A stretch of 64,000 bases of DNA from Pseudooctadecabacter jejudonensis (GCF_900172275.1 NZ_FWFT01000001.1:744001-808000), one strand, 5' to 3'. Numbered from the stretch's first letter, positions 35,945-43,493 are shown. Notes: generated from the sequence alone by a model not told the origin. Program-made: numbers and translations.

Positions 35945-36247
35945 ATGAGCATCCAAAACCTCGCCCAAACCATCGCCGCCCGCAAAGACGCCGATCCCGC
36001 CACCAGTTGGACAGCCAAACTGCTGTCCCAGCCCGACAAGGCCGCCGAAAAGTTCGGCGAAGAAGCGGTTGAGGCGATCATCGAGGCCACCAAAGGCAAC
36101 CGCCGCAAACTCACGGCTGAGGCCGCCGACGCGCTCTACCATCTGCTCGTGATGTGCGCGGCCCATGACGTCACACTGGCCGATATCGAAGCCGAACTCG
36201 AAGGCCGCACCGCCCAATCCGGCCTTGCAGAGAAAGCCAGCCGATGA
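35945..36247 (+). CDS. hisE: Phosphoribosyl-ATP pyrophosphatase HisE
   Basis: HisE hydrolyses phosphoribosyl-ATP to phosphoribosyl-AMP, the second step of histidine synthesis. The 100-residue all-alpha MazG-like protein has the metal-binding motif EKFGEEAVEAIIEATKG and EAADALYHLLVM (ExxE and ExxD). It is a standalone HisE, separate from HisI. Its stop overlaps the next ATG by 4 bp. Confidence 0.96.
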   Translation: MSIQNLAQTIAARKDADPATSWTAKLLSQPDKAAEKFGEEAVEAIIEATKGNRRKLTAEAADALYHLLVMCAAHDVTLADIEAELEGRTAQSGLAEKASR

Positions 36248-36537
36248 TCCGCCACATCGCCTTTTTCTCCGCCATCGACCCCGCAGATCTGGATGAGATT
36301 GAGGCCGGCCTCTGGGTTCTCAAAGACAACCCCCACGCCCTGTCCTTTGCCGTGCACCGCAACCTCAAGCTCGACGAAATCCCAGGCCCCCACCCCGATT
36401 TCATCGTCATGGCCGACATCAAAGACGAAAACGCGCTCGCCGCCTACAAGGCCCATCCGCTTTATGCCGAAAGCATCCGCCGCGTCCGCCCCCTGCGCGA
36501 CATCCGCGTCGCCGCCGACATCACGATCGACACATAA
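36244..36537 (+). CDS. Dabb family (stress-responsive A/B barrel) protein
   Basis: A 97-residue dimeric alpha/beta-barrel protein, beginning IRHIAFFSAIDPADLDEIEA with the family pattern of a strand and helix repeated once, including PHPDFIVMADIKDENALAAY and HPLYAESIRRV. Dabb members include enzymes and stress proteins; the function here is unknown. The ATG overlaps hisE (ATGA), so it is the last gene of the hisF-hisE transcript. Confidence 0.85.
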   Translation: MIRHIAFFSAIDPADLDEIEAGLWVLKDNPHALSFAVHRNLKLDEIPGPHPDFIVMADIKDENALAAYKAHPLYAESIRRVRPLRDIRVAADITIDT

Positions 36538-36680
36538 TCCGCGTCCCACCGAAATCGGGCAGCGCGCTCTGGATCAATGCACCTCGCCGGTTTCGCTGTT
36601 TCAAAAACATGCAACCCCCTGACCGCGCGACCATCAACACCATCCGCCGGCATCGTTTCGCTGTTTCAGAAATATGCTGC
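36538..36680. repeat. 22-bp direct repeat in the gap after the his/Dabb operon
   Basis: TTTCGCTGTTTCA followed by AAAACATGC (36591-36612) recurs with two changes at 36656-36677, 65 bp apart. Both sit after GCCGG. No gene is supported in this gap. The repeat leads straight into the 35-bp tandem array. Confidence 0.6.
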
Positions 36681-36855
36681 GGGGGTCTGGGGGTGCAAAA
36701 CCCCCAGGGTGGATCGCGGGTCTGGGGGTGCAAAACCCCCAGGGTGGATCGCGGGTCTGGGGGTGCAAAACCCCGAAGGCGGATCTGGGGTCCGGGGGTA
36801 CAAAACCCCGAAGGCGGATAGCGGGTCCGGGGGTACAAAACCCCAAGGGCGGATC
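36681..36855. repeat. Tandem array of five 35-bp hairpin units
   Basis: Five units with exact 35-bp spacing (TCTGGGGG or TCCGGGGG at 36686, 36721, 36756, 36791 and 36826). Each unit contains a hairpin: CTGGGGGT-GCAAA-ACCCCCAG in the first two and a shorter GGGGT-ACCCC form with GAAGGC changes in the last three. All units end near GGATC or GGATA, and there are no unique spacers. The array lies between convergent genes and encodes only low-complexity frames. Confidence 0.85.
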
Positions 36856-36879
36856 GGATGGGGCGCAGCCTCATCCGAC
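36851..36879. repeat. Dispersed hairpin GGATCGGATG-GGGCGCAGCC-type repeat
   Basis: CGGATG...GCGCAGC...CATCCG forms a hairpin just before the end of the CoA-binding gene. It is nearly the same as 1804-1829 (GGATCGGATGGGCGCAGCCC), so it is a dispersed family. It touches the last 35-bp unit. Confidence 0.6.
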
Positions 36880-36886
36880 CTCGCGC

Positions 36887-37351
36887 TCACAACTTCGACG
36901 ACACGACACCAGTGTTGAACCCACCCATCCGCAACTCGCCAAACAACCGTTGATATTCGATCTTCGGGCAGCGGTTCTCGATCACGGTGACACCGCGCGC
37001 CTCGGCCTGTGCGGCGGCCTGCGCGTGCTCCACGCCGATCTGCATCCAGATCGTTTGCAGCTGCGGCCAGCGCGCCAACGCCTCCTCCACAATCGCAGGC
37101 ACAGCCTCGGACCGGCGGAAAATATCGACCATATCCACATCAAACGGAATGTCAGACAAACGTGCGTAAACCGTTTCCCCAAACAACGTCTGCCCCGCCA
37201 GGCCAGGGTTCACAGGCACCACCCGGAACCCCTTCAGCGACAAATACCGCGCAACAAAATAACTCGGCCGGACGGGGTTCTTCGACACCCCCACAACCGC
37301 CACAACGGACGCACGGGTCAGAACAGATTTCAGCACTTGATCAGAATACAT
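36887..37351 (-). CDS. CoA-binding domain protein (YccU-like)
   Basis: A 154-residue Rossmann-fold protein of the CoA-binding family: ASVVAVVGVSKNPVRPSYFV with the nucleotide loop, GFRVVPVNPGLAGQTLFGE, MVDIFRRSEAVPAIVEEAL, IWMQIGVEHAQAAAQAEARG and ENRCPKIEYQRL. These are standalone relatives of succinyl-CoA synthetase alpha subunits with no known reaction. I chose ATG 37351, which has GGAGGGG just upstream, over a longer frame. It is preceded by a terminator for the YHS genes. Confidence 0.9.
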   Translation of the reverse strand: MYSDQVLKSVLTRASVVAVVGVSKNPVRPSYFVARYLSLKGFRVVPVNPGLAGQTLFGETVYARLSDIPFDVDMVDIFRRSEAVPAIVEEALARWPQLQTIWMQIGVEHAQAAAQAEARGVTVIENRCPKIEYQRLFGELRMGGFNTGVVSSKL

Positions 37352-37379
37352 GTCCCCTCCTACCCCAAAATCAGCCCAC

Positions 37380-37415
37380 AAAAAAGCGCCTGAGATGTCG
37401 GAACACCTCAGGCGC
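37380..37415 (-). terminator. Intrinsic terminator after the YHS genes
   Basis: On the minus strand GCGCCTGAG (37415 to 37407) pairs with CTCAGGCGC (37394 to 37386), followed by six U (A run at 37380-37385). It lies 120 bp after the stop of the YHS gene at 37535 and directly before the CoA-binding gene start region. Confidence 0.85.
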
Positions 37416-37534
37416 AAGTGTGGAACGAGGGACAATGAAACAAAGCGGTCAAGGTTCCAATCAACCGCCATCACATAAACCGATGTAGGCAGGCGAAGGC
37501 GCGGATAAAACCCGTCCTCGCACACCTGTGATCA

Positions 37535-38002
37535 TCACTCCAGGACCCGCGGCCAGTTGGCATCCCCTTTGGAGATATTGCCAGGAATATCCCGCGCCCA
37601 ACGTCGCTGAATGCGGCGCGAATAATTGAGGTAAAGCTTACCCTCCACGATCTCCCACGCCTCTGGCACGGTCGACGCGGTGTAGCCCTGCGCCACGGCC
37701 CAGGCACAATAGCCGCCGTATTGCGGCGCGTAAGCCTCTGGGTCGGCCAAAAATGTTGCGCGGTTCTCGGCACTGGCAAAATACCACGTGGTGCCGTTCC
37801 ACTCCGCCGTATGCTCGGCTGTCCCGTAGACCGGCGCGCCTTGGATAAAATAGGCCACCGGATCGGCGCCTCTGATGGCCACGGCATCATCAGAATAGAA
37901 CGCAGGCTCCTGCGCGCGCGCAGCTGTCGCGAAACTCAAAGCAATGGGGGCCGCAACCACCGCCGTCAAAATCCCTCGGCGGGACACTGTTGGTGTCGAC
38001 AT
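37535..38002 (-). CDS. Tat-exported YHS domain protein, copy 1
   Basis: A 155-residue exported protein with a twin-arginine signal (SRRGILTAVVAAPIALSFAT-ARA). The mature part is a YHS-like metal-binding domain: AIRGADPVAYFIQGAPVYGT, TWYFASAENRATFLADPEAY and YAPQYGGYCAWAVAQGYTA, then KLYLNYS. I chose ATG 38002 because GGAG lies 7 bp upstream; an ATG at 38014 would add four residues. It is a paralogue of the gene at 38074, about half identical, and the two look like a tandem duplication. Function unknown, possibly copper or heavy-metal handling by analogy. Confidence 0.9.
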   Translation of the reverse strand: MSTPTVSRRGILTAVVAAPIALSFATAARAQEPAFYSDDAVAIRGADPVAYFIQGAPVYGTAEHTAEWNGTTWYFASAENRATFLADPEAYAPQYGGYCAWAVAQGYTASTVPEAWEIVEGKLYLNYSRRIQRRWARDIPGNISKGDANWPRVLE

Positions 38003-38073
38003 GACGTACTCCAAGAGGGGGAAACCACCATCGGGATAGGGCTTTGCCCACCCCGATGATCAAATCGTAAGGC

Positions 38074-38529
38074 TTACGCCAGCACGCCGGGCCAGTTGGC
38101 ATCGGCCTTGGCAATGTTGCCGGGGATATCTTCAGACCAGACCTGACGGACATTCACAGAATAGTTCAGGTACAGTTTGTCATCCACGATCGACCACGCC
38201 TCAGGCACGCTGGTCGCGATTGATCCGCGTGACAAGGCAAAGGCGCAGTAGCCGCCGTATTGCGGGGCATAGGCCGCAGGATTGCCCATGAAGGTCTCCA
38301 TGTTCTGGGCGCTGGCAAAATTCCAGGTCGCACCCTCCCATTCCAAGGCATGGTCCGCAGACCCGATCACCGGGGCCCCTTCGGTAAAGAACGCCACGGG
38401 ATCTGCACCGCGAATGGCAACGCCACCATGGATGAAGACGGAAGGCTTGGCCGCCAGTGCAGGGCGTGCAAACAGGGCGGCGGCGGGGGCGGCTGCAGCG
38501 GCAGCCAACAAAGTACGACGGTTCAGCAT
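38074..38529 (-). CDS. Tat-exported YHS domain protein, copy 2
   Basis: A 151-residue protein with a Tat-type signal (LNRRTLLAAAAAAPAAALFA) and the same YHS fold: AIRGADPVAFFTEGAPVIGS, TWNFASAQNMETFMGNPAAY, PQYGGYCAFALSRGSIATSV and a C-terminal SEDIPGNIAKADANWPGVL matching the paralogue's GNISKGDANWP. The AAGGA before the ATG at 38529 is clear. It is first of the pair, 71 bp upstream of copy 1, and likely shares its promoter. Confidence 0.9.
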   Translation of the reverse strand: MLNRRTLLAAAAAAPAAALFARPALAAKPSVFIHGGVAIRGADPVAFFTEGAPVIGSADHALEWEGATWNFASAQNMETFMGNPAAYAPQYGGYCAFALSRGSIATSVPEAWSIVDDKLYLNYSVNVRQVWSEDIPGNIAKADANWPGVLA

Positions 38530-38646
38530 TTTGATAGTCCTTTGGATTGCGTGTTTCGTTGCATCCTATTTGGACCAGCCTGAATTATAAAAATACCCGA
38601 CCTCTCCGTCTCGTGACCGAATGTGGGGCGGATGTGTGCAGATGTT

Positions 38647-38970
38647 TCAATCGATAATATCTTCGATCACATCCCAGGCTTCTTCCACAAAATGCCGAAA
38701 CAACCCTTTGCGTTTCTTATGTTTTTTCGCCTTCCGCGCTTTGGGATGCGGCTGTTTGGGGTGGGTCGGTTTGGGCGCACTCTGGGCCGCAGGGCGGGCG
38801 GGTGTCGCGGCACGCGCAGTCGCCCCCCCGGCCCCTTTTCGTAACATTTTCAGATCATGCAGCGGCGCGCCACAGCTTGAACAGGCCAGCTCATGCCGGT
38901 CCCGCCCCTGCAACACCAACGCCGCACGGGTGCCGCAGTAACAACAGGTGGCAATTTTCTCTGCGGGCAT
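38647..38970 (-). CDS. Zinc-ribbon protein with basic C-terminus
   Basis: A 107-residue protein with two Cys pairs, CCYCGTRA and LACSSCGAPLH, spaced like a zinc ribbon, then a long Ala/Pro/Lys/His-rich basic region (PKPTHPKQPHPKARKAKKHK) and a short acidic helix (EEAWDVIEDIID). It may bind RNA or DNA. Its function is unknown. It is transcribed divergently from nothing nearby and lies 16 bp downstream of rlmB, so the two are probably an operon. AAGGA precedes the ATG. Confidence 0.82.
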   Translation of the reverse strand: MPAEKIATCCYCGTRAALVLQGRDRHELACSSCGAPLHDLKMLRKGAGGATARAATPARPAAQSAPKPTHPKQPHPKARKAKKHKKRKGLFRHFVEEAWDVIEDIID

Positions 38971-38986
38971 GGGCGGTCCTTATGCG

Positions 38987-39760
38987 TCAGGGTTTAACTG
39001 CATATAGGGCCACGGCCGCCGCATTTGAGACGTTAAGCGAGCCAAATTCGCCCGCAAAGTCGATTTTCACCAAAGAATCGCACGTTTCTTTAGTTTTGTC
39101 CCGCAATCCCGGCCCCTCAGCCCCCAAAACAAGGGCCACCGCACGGTCGCGTTTTCCCGCAACGGCGTCTTCGATGCTCTCATCCGCCTCACCGTCCAGC
39201 CCCAACACCAGATAACCCATGTTCTGCAATTCGGTGATCGCATCCGCCAGATTGCGCACGCGAATATAAGGCTGTCGTTCCATTGCCCCACTGGCCGTCT
39301 TGGCCAATGCGCCCGTTTCGGGGGCCGCATGGCGCGACATCGCCACCACGGCCTGCGCGCCAAACACCTCAGCGGAGCGCAAGATCGCACCCACATTGTG
39401 CGGATCGGTGACGCGGTCCAGCAGCACCACCCGCGGCGGGCGCGTCCCGTCCCCCATGCAGGCCTCAGCCAAGGGCCCCCAATCCAGCGGTTTGACCTCC
39501 AACGCCGCCCCCTGATGCACGGATTGTGGATCAATGGGGGCCGCAAACTTGCGCGGATCGCTCATCTCAGGCTCGGGCCCGTGGGCCACCGCATCACCCA
39601 AACGGTCCAACGCATTGCGCGTCACCACCAACCGCAGCTTTTGGCGCGCGGGGTTCATCAACGCATCGCGCACCGCATGCAGCCCAAAAAGCCACACGGT
39701 CTGCGCCGCCGCTGCCCGCTTGGCCTGCTCTTTTTCGACGACCCACTTGGGCTTTTTCAT
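38987..39760 (-). CDS. rlmB: 23S rRNA (guanosine-2'-O-)-methyltransferase RlmB (SpoU/TrmH family)
   Basis: A 257-residue SPOUT-type enzyme that methylates G2251 of 23S rRNA. It has an N-terminal substrate-binding domain (WLFGLHAVRDALMNPARQ), and the knotted domain motifs DRVTDPHNVGAILRSAEVFG, ALVLGAEGPGLRDK and LNVSNAAAVALYAV. I chose ATG 39760, with GGAGAAC upstream, giving a protein that begins KKPKWVVEKEQAK. A longer frame to 39853 has no support. Assignment to RlmB rather than TrmH or another SpoU enzyme is by similarity pattern. Confidence 0.9.
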   Translation of the reverse strand: MKKPKWVVEKEQAKRAAAAQTVWLFGLHAVRDALMNPARQKLRLVVTRNALDRLGDAVAHGPEPEMSDPRKFAAPIDPQSVHQGAALEVKPLDWGPLAEACMGDGTRPPRVVLLDRVTDPHNVGAILRSAEVFGAQAVVAMSRHAAPETGALAKTASGAMERQPYIRVRNLADAITELQNMGYLVLGLDGEADESIEDAVAGKRDRAVALVLGAEGPGLRDKTKETCDSLVKIDFAGEFGSLNVSNAAAVALYAVKP

Positions 39761-39872
39761 CGCGTTCTCCGATCCGTTTTGTCCCTCATGCGGGGGATTT
39801 GAAAAAACCGCAAGCCAATGCACAGAATTGAGGTTGACGCCCCATAGGCCCACAGCTATTCACGCCGCCAGT

Positions 39873-39956
39873 GGGCGACAGGCCGCAAGGTGTGGCAGGG
39901 GACTGTAACTCCCTCGCGGAGACGCACGCCTGGTTCGATTCCAGGGTCGCCCACCA
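39873..39956 (+). tRNA. tRNA-Tyr (anticodon GTA)
   Basis: Cloverleaf with long variable arm: acceptor GGGCGAC paired with GTCGCCC, D arm GCC...GGC with AAGG in the loop, anticodon arm GGGGA-CTGTAAC-TCCCT with GTA, class II variable arm CGCGGAGACGCACG, T arm CCTGG-TTCGATT-CCAGG, and encoded CCA at 39954-39956. Base 8 is A instead of the usual U, which is unusual. Confidence 0.92.
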
Positions 39957-39978
39957 TCGACAAACATCAAGGGTCTCA

Positions 39979-40048
39979 CGGCGACAGGGCCCACCTGAGG
40001 TTCCCTCGCGGAGACGCACGCCTGGTTCGATTCCAGGGTCGCCCACCA
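39979..40048 (+). pseudogene. Truncated tRNA-Tyr copy
   Basis: The last 48 bases of tRNA-Tyr plus one flanking base (39910-39957) are repeated exactly at 40002-40049. The copy also keeps six of seven acceptor pairs (CGGCGAC at 39979-39985 with GTCGCCC) and the AG after it. The D arm and the 5' side of the anticodon arm are replaced by a shorter unrelated GGCCCACCTGAGG stretch, so the anticodon is lost. It is unlikely to function as a tRNA. Confidence 0.9.
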
Positions 40049-40049
40049 T

Positions 40050-40325
40050 TTCCTGAGCAATTCAAATGATTACGCAAAACACGCCCAAAGTTTCGGGGGC
40101 GAAATCAGTGACTCCACCACCCAGTCATTCCAATCAGGCGCGTTTCGCATCACCCCCGTTCGAGGCTGCCAGAAACGGAACGGCACCTTATCCAATCCGA
40201 CACCGTGCCGAATTGTGCGGTGAAACACCACGCGATCACCCCCAAGACCACTGCCCTAAGGCCACCGCGATGGCATCAACGACCGACGGACAGACCGACA
40301 ATTGCCAAGCTGCCCCCAAACGGTC
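40050..40325. other. Gap between the tRNA-Tyr repeat and the sugar transporter
   Basis: About 275 bp with no supported gene. An 87-codon frame at 40066-40329 has low-complexity composition (Thr, Pro, Ser, Arg) and overlaps the end of the ATPase gene, so I do not call it. With a truncated tRNA on one side, this could be a remnant of an integrated element, but no integrase or other relic was seen. Confidence 0.35.
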
Positions 40326-41120
40326 TTAGTTCGGTGCCTCTTTCGCGCCGGTCATGAACGCGACGGCATCGGACATCGTGTAGTCTTTTGGGTCAATCAC
40401 ACAGAGCCGTTTGCCAAGCCGGTGCACATGGATGCGGTCAGCGACTTCGAACACATGCGGCATATTGTGACTGATCAGGATGATCGGGATCCCCCGTGAA
40501 CGGACATCCAGGATCAACTCCAACACACGGCGGGATTCTTTGACACCAAGGGCCGCTGTCGGTTCGTCCAAGATGATGACCTTTGATCCAAACGCAGCAG
40601 CACGGGCAACCGCCACGCCCTGACGTTGACCACCCGATAGCGTTTCAACCGCTTGATTTATGTTCTGGATCGTCATCAGGCCAAGCTCTGACAGCTTGTC
40701 ACGGGCGATCTGTTCCATCTTCGGGCGATCCAGCTGGCGCAACCATTTGCCGCGAAAGCCAGGTTTGCGGATTTCGCGCCCCATAAACATGTTGTCCGCG
40801 ATGGACAGTGCAGGCGACATGGCAAGGGTCTGGTAAACCGTCTCGATCCCCTCCTTGCGGGCATCAATGGGCGACGTGAAGTGCACCGGTTTGCCCTCAA
40901 GAAACACATCCCCCTCATCCGGGACAACCGCACCCGAGACAGCTTTGATCAGGGATGATTTGCCCGCCCCGTTGTCACCAATCACGGCGAGGATCTCTCC
41001 GGGGTAAAGATCGAAGTCACAGTGATCGAGGGCGGTCACCTTGCCATAACGTTTAACCAGTCCACGCCCTTTCAGGATGGGTTCAATCGACCCGTTCGCG
41101 ATATTTTCCATCAAAGTCAT
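40326..41120 (-). CDS. Sugar ABC transporter ATPase (FrcA-like)
   Basis: A 264-residue ABC ATPase with a single nucleotide-binding domain: Walker A GDNGAGKSSLIKAV, the Q-loop region FTSPIDARKEGIETVYQ, signature LSGGQRQGVAVARA, Walker B VIILDEPTAALG, and H-loop ILISHNM. A one-domain ATPase plus one permease and one SBP matches the FrcA type of carbohydrate (CUT2) transporter. I chose ATG 41120 because it overlaps the permease stop (ATGA) and has AAAGG upstream; the longer frame antisenses the permease. Substrate likely fructose, ribose or mannose by homology of the SBP. Confidence 0.92.
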   Translation of the reverse strand: MTLMENIANGSIEPILKGRGLVKRYGKVTALDHCDFDLYPGEILAVIGDNGAGKSSLIKAVSGAVVPDEGDVFLEGKPVHFTSPIDARKEGIETVYQTLAMSPALSIADNMFMGREIRKPGFRGKWLRQLDRPKMEQIARDKLSELGLMTIQNINQAVETLSGGQRQGVAVARAAAFGSKVIILDEPTAALGVKESRRVLELILDVRSRGIPIILISHNMPHVFEVADRIHVHRLGKRLCVIDPKDYTMSDAVAFMTGAKEAPN

Positions 41121-42202
41121 GCTGAGACCTTTCTGATCCACTGATCTACTGCGACGGCCCCGATGATGAGTGCGCCGATAAGAAGGAATGTCCATTGTGC
41201 GTCAGCACCTGCAAGGCGAAGACCAAGGGTGAAAACGCCAACGATAAGGGCACCAAACAGCGGCCCCATGATCGACCCGCGCCCCCCGAACAGGGAAATG
41301 CCGCCGATCACCACCGCCGTGATGCTTTCAATGTTAAGCAGTTGACCAGAGGTCGGGCTGACAGACCCGATGCGACCGATAAGCGCCCAGCCCGCGATGG
41401 CACAGATGAACCCGGTGACAGCGTAGACCGAAATCAGGGTGCGTTTTACATTCACACCGGACAGCTGGGCCGCGTCAGGGTCATCCCCCACAGCGTAAAT
41501 ATGGCGACCCCAAGCGGTGTGTTTGAGGGCATAGGCAAGGAAAGCGAAAATCACCACCATGGCGATCACGCCAAAGGTGAATGTGGCCCCACCCCGCCCG
41601 TCCGCATCGGCACCGACTTTGAATGTCGTCCCAAGAAACTGAAGCAAGGGTGCGTTTTCCTCGATGTCCTGCGCACGGATCGTTTCGTTCGCGGAATAAA
41701 GGAAGTTTGCAGCCAGAACGATCTGCCACATGCCAAGTGTAACAATGAACGGCGGGAGCTTCATCACCGCCACAAGCCAGCCGTTAATCGATCCCACAAC
41801 CGTGCCAAACGCCAGACCAAGGGCAACCGCAATTTCCACGGGAACCCCGTATCGGAACGTAAACTGTCCCATGATGACGCTGGACAGAACAGCAATGGCC
41901 CCCACGCTCAAATCAATCCCTGCCGTCAGGATCACAAGGCTTTGCGCGGCGGCGACGATCCCCACGATCTGCACCTGCTGCAAGATCAATGTCAGCGCGA
42001 AGGGAGACAGGAACCTCGATCCCAACAACAGCGCAAACAGGCAAATTGAAACCACAAGGACGAACAGCGGCACAAGCGCAGGGTTCACATGCAAGGCATG
42101 TTGCAACCGTGCGAGAAAACCTTTGCGTTCGCTGAACGACGCCACCTCGTCTGCTGCGGATGGCTTGATGGCGGCTTCATAATCGTCGGCGTTGCCAGAC
42201 AT
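41117..42202 (-). CDS. Sugar ABC transporter permease (FrcC-like, CUT2)
   Basis: A 361-residue inner-membrane permease of the RbsC/FrcC type with eight to ten hydrophobic segments. Useful motifs are VILTAGIDLSVGAIAVLSSV, GVNVKRTLISVYAVTGFICA and the EAA-like loop IESITAVVIGGISLFGGRGS, which contacts the ATPase. I chose the ATG at 42202 (GAGGGG upstream); a longer frame reaches 42235. It overlaps frcA and follows a partial terminator after the SBP. Confidence 0.92.
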   Translation of the reverse strand: MSGNADDYEAAIKPSAADEVASFSERKGFLARLQHALHVNPALVPLFVLVVSICLFALLLGSRFLSPFALTLILQQVQIVGIVAAAQSLVILTAGIDLSVGAIAVLSSVIMGQFTFRYGVPVEIAVALGLAFGTVVGSINGWLVAVMKLPPFIVTLGMWQIVLAANFLYSANETIRAQDIEENAPLLQFLGTTFKVGADADGRGGATFTFGVIAMVVIFAFLAYALKHTAWGRHIYAVGDDPDAAQLSGVNVKRTLISVYAVTGFICAIAGWALIGRIGSVSPTSGQLLNIESITAVVIGGISLFGGRGSIMGPLFGALIVGVFTLGLRLAGADAQWTFLLIGALIIGAVAVDQWIRKVSA

Positions 42203-42257
42203 TGGTGGGTCCCCTCGTGCAAAATTGGAAATCAAGCAGGATCATATCCCACTTTGG

Positions 42258-42285
42258 AAAAAGGGGCGGGAAAATGACCCGCCCC
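42258..42285 (-). terminator. Intra-operon terminator between the sugar-binding protein and permease genes
   Basis: On the minus strand GGGGCGGG (42285 to 42278) pairs with CCCGCCCC (42270 to 42263) around TCATTTT, followed by a run of five U (42258-42262). It lies 38 bp after the SBP stop. It likely reduces expression of the permease and ATPase relative to the SBP, as often seen in ABC operons. Confidence 0.85.
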
Positions 42286-42322
42286 TTGTGGTGCATCTAA
42301 GATGAGATGCAGGAGGTTGGCT

Positions 42323-43342
42323 TTAGCCCCAGCAAAGCTCCGTGCCTTCGGCAACAGAGATGCTTTCAACACCATCGACGGGCTGATCGGTGACCAAGGC
42401 AACGCCGGTGTCAAAGAAGTCTTTGCCAGGGGTGTTCTCAGGCAATGTGCCATCTTCGGCGAAAGCGGCAATCGCTTCGATCCCAAGGGCCGCCATGCGC
42501 AGCGGATACTGCTGGGATGTGGCACCAATCACGCCGTCCGCAATGTTCTGAACCCCAGGGCAACCGCCGTCGACAGACACGATCAGAACATCGTTTTCAC
42601 GCCCAATGGACCGTAGGGCTTCATAGGCGCCCGCAGCAGCCGGTTCGTTGATCGTGTAGACCACGTTGATCTCCGGATCGACGGCAAGAAGGTTTTCCAT
42701 CGCGGTCCGCCCGCCCTCTTCGTTGCCGGCGGTCACGTCATTGCCAACAATGCGCGGATCGGTTTCATCGCCCCACTTATTTGGATCACCCAGATCGATG
42801 CCGAAGCCTTGCAGGAACCCTTGGTCACGCAAAACACCAACGGTTGGCTGGGACACAGCCAGATCGAGCATCGCAATTTTTGCATTGGCAGCGTCATCGC
42901 CCAGCGTTGCCGCTGCCCACTGACCGATCAGTTCACCAGCCAGGAAGTTGTCTGTCGCAAACGTGGCATCAGCCGCGTCGATCGGATTAAGCGGTGTGTC
43001 GAGGGCGATCACCAAAAGGCCGGCATCACGGGCCTGTGTCACAGCACCAACAATGGAGGATGTGTCGGACGCGGTCAGCAAGATACCGGACGCACCATCA
43101 AGGATACATGTTTCAATCGCGGCCACCTGCGTCTCATGGTCGCCATCGACCTGACCGGCAAAAGACCGAAGCGTGATGCCCGCCTCAGCGGCCGCAGCTT
43201 CTGCGCCTTCGCGCATTTTGACAAAGAAGGGGTTTGTGTCCGTTTTGGTGATCAAACACGCAGTCACAGCGTGGCCGTCGGCCATAGCGGAACCGGCGGA
43301 TGTAATGGCAGCAAAAGCGGTGCCGATAAGCAACTTTTTCAT
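42323..43342 (-). CDS. Periplasmic sugar-binding protein (FrcB-like)
   Basis: A 339-residue substrate-binding protein with a Sec signal ([21 protein letters not shown]) and a two-lobe RbsB/FrcB fold: [57 protein letters not shown] and [13 protein letters not shown]. The family resembles Sinorhizobium FrcB, which binds fructose, mannose and ribose; the ligand here is inferred, not shown. GGGAGGACATC lies before the ATG. It is the first gene of the operon, divergent from the ROK repressor. Confidence 0.92.
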   Translation of the reverse strand: MKKLLIGTAFAAITSAGSAMADGHAVTACLITKTDTNPFFVKMREGAEAAAAEAGITLRSFAGQVDGDHETQVAAIETCILDGASGILLTASDTSSIVGAVTQARDAGLLVIALDTPLNPIDAADATFATDNFLAGELIGQWAAATLGDDAANAKIAMLDLAVSQPTVGVLRDQGFLQGFGIDLGDPNKWGDETDPRIVGNDVTAGNEEGGRTAMENLLAVDPEINVVYTINEPAAAGAYEALRSIGRENDVLIVSVDGGCPGVQNIADGVIGATSQQYPLRMAALGIEAIAAFAEDGTLPENTPGKDFFDTGVALVTDQPVDGVESISVAEGTELCWG

Positions 43343-43493
43343 GATGTCCTCCCAGACAATTGATTGGTCAGGGCCTTCCCCCGACAGTGATACGGCAGGC
43401 CTAAACCCGCCGATTTGCCGTAGAAAACGTGATTCTCAACTGACTGTCAATTAGTTAGTTAACTTTTTTTATTAATCTATTTACCTGTATTAT
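43343..43493. promoter_or_regulatory. Divergent control region of the frc-type operon
   Basis: This 151-bp region serves the sugar operon (left) and the ROK gene (right). It ends in an AT-rich tract with TTAGTTAGTTAACT (43451-43464), including a repeated TTAG and the palindrome AGTTAACT, then a T run and TTAAT. This is a plausible operator for the ROK regulator, by position and symmetry only. Confidence 0.5.

Noticed and set aside
36681-36855. CRISPR array
   Set aside because: Repeats are directly adjacent without unique spacers and no cas genes are near.
36666-37393. Repetitive open frames across the 35-bp array on both strands
   Set aside because: The frames exist only because 35-bp units happen to lack stops; composition is Gly/Pro/Lys low complexity, and both strands are open at once.
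39871-39957. tRNA-Tyr read with a GTGGGCG/CGCCCAC acceptor stem
   Set aside because: That leaves two extra bases between T arm and acceptor; shifting to GGGCGAC/GTCGCCC gives a normal 7-bp acceptor and encoded CCA.
40066-40329. 87-codon open frame after the tRNA-Tyr repeat
   Set aside because: Low-complexity, no Shine-Dalgarno, overlaps the end of the ATPase gene.
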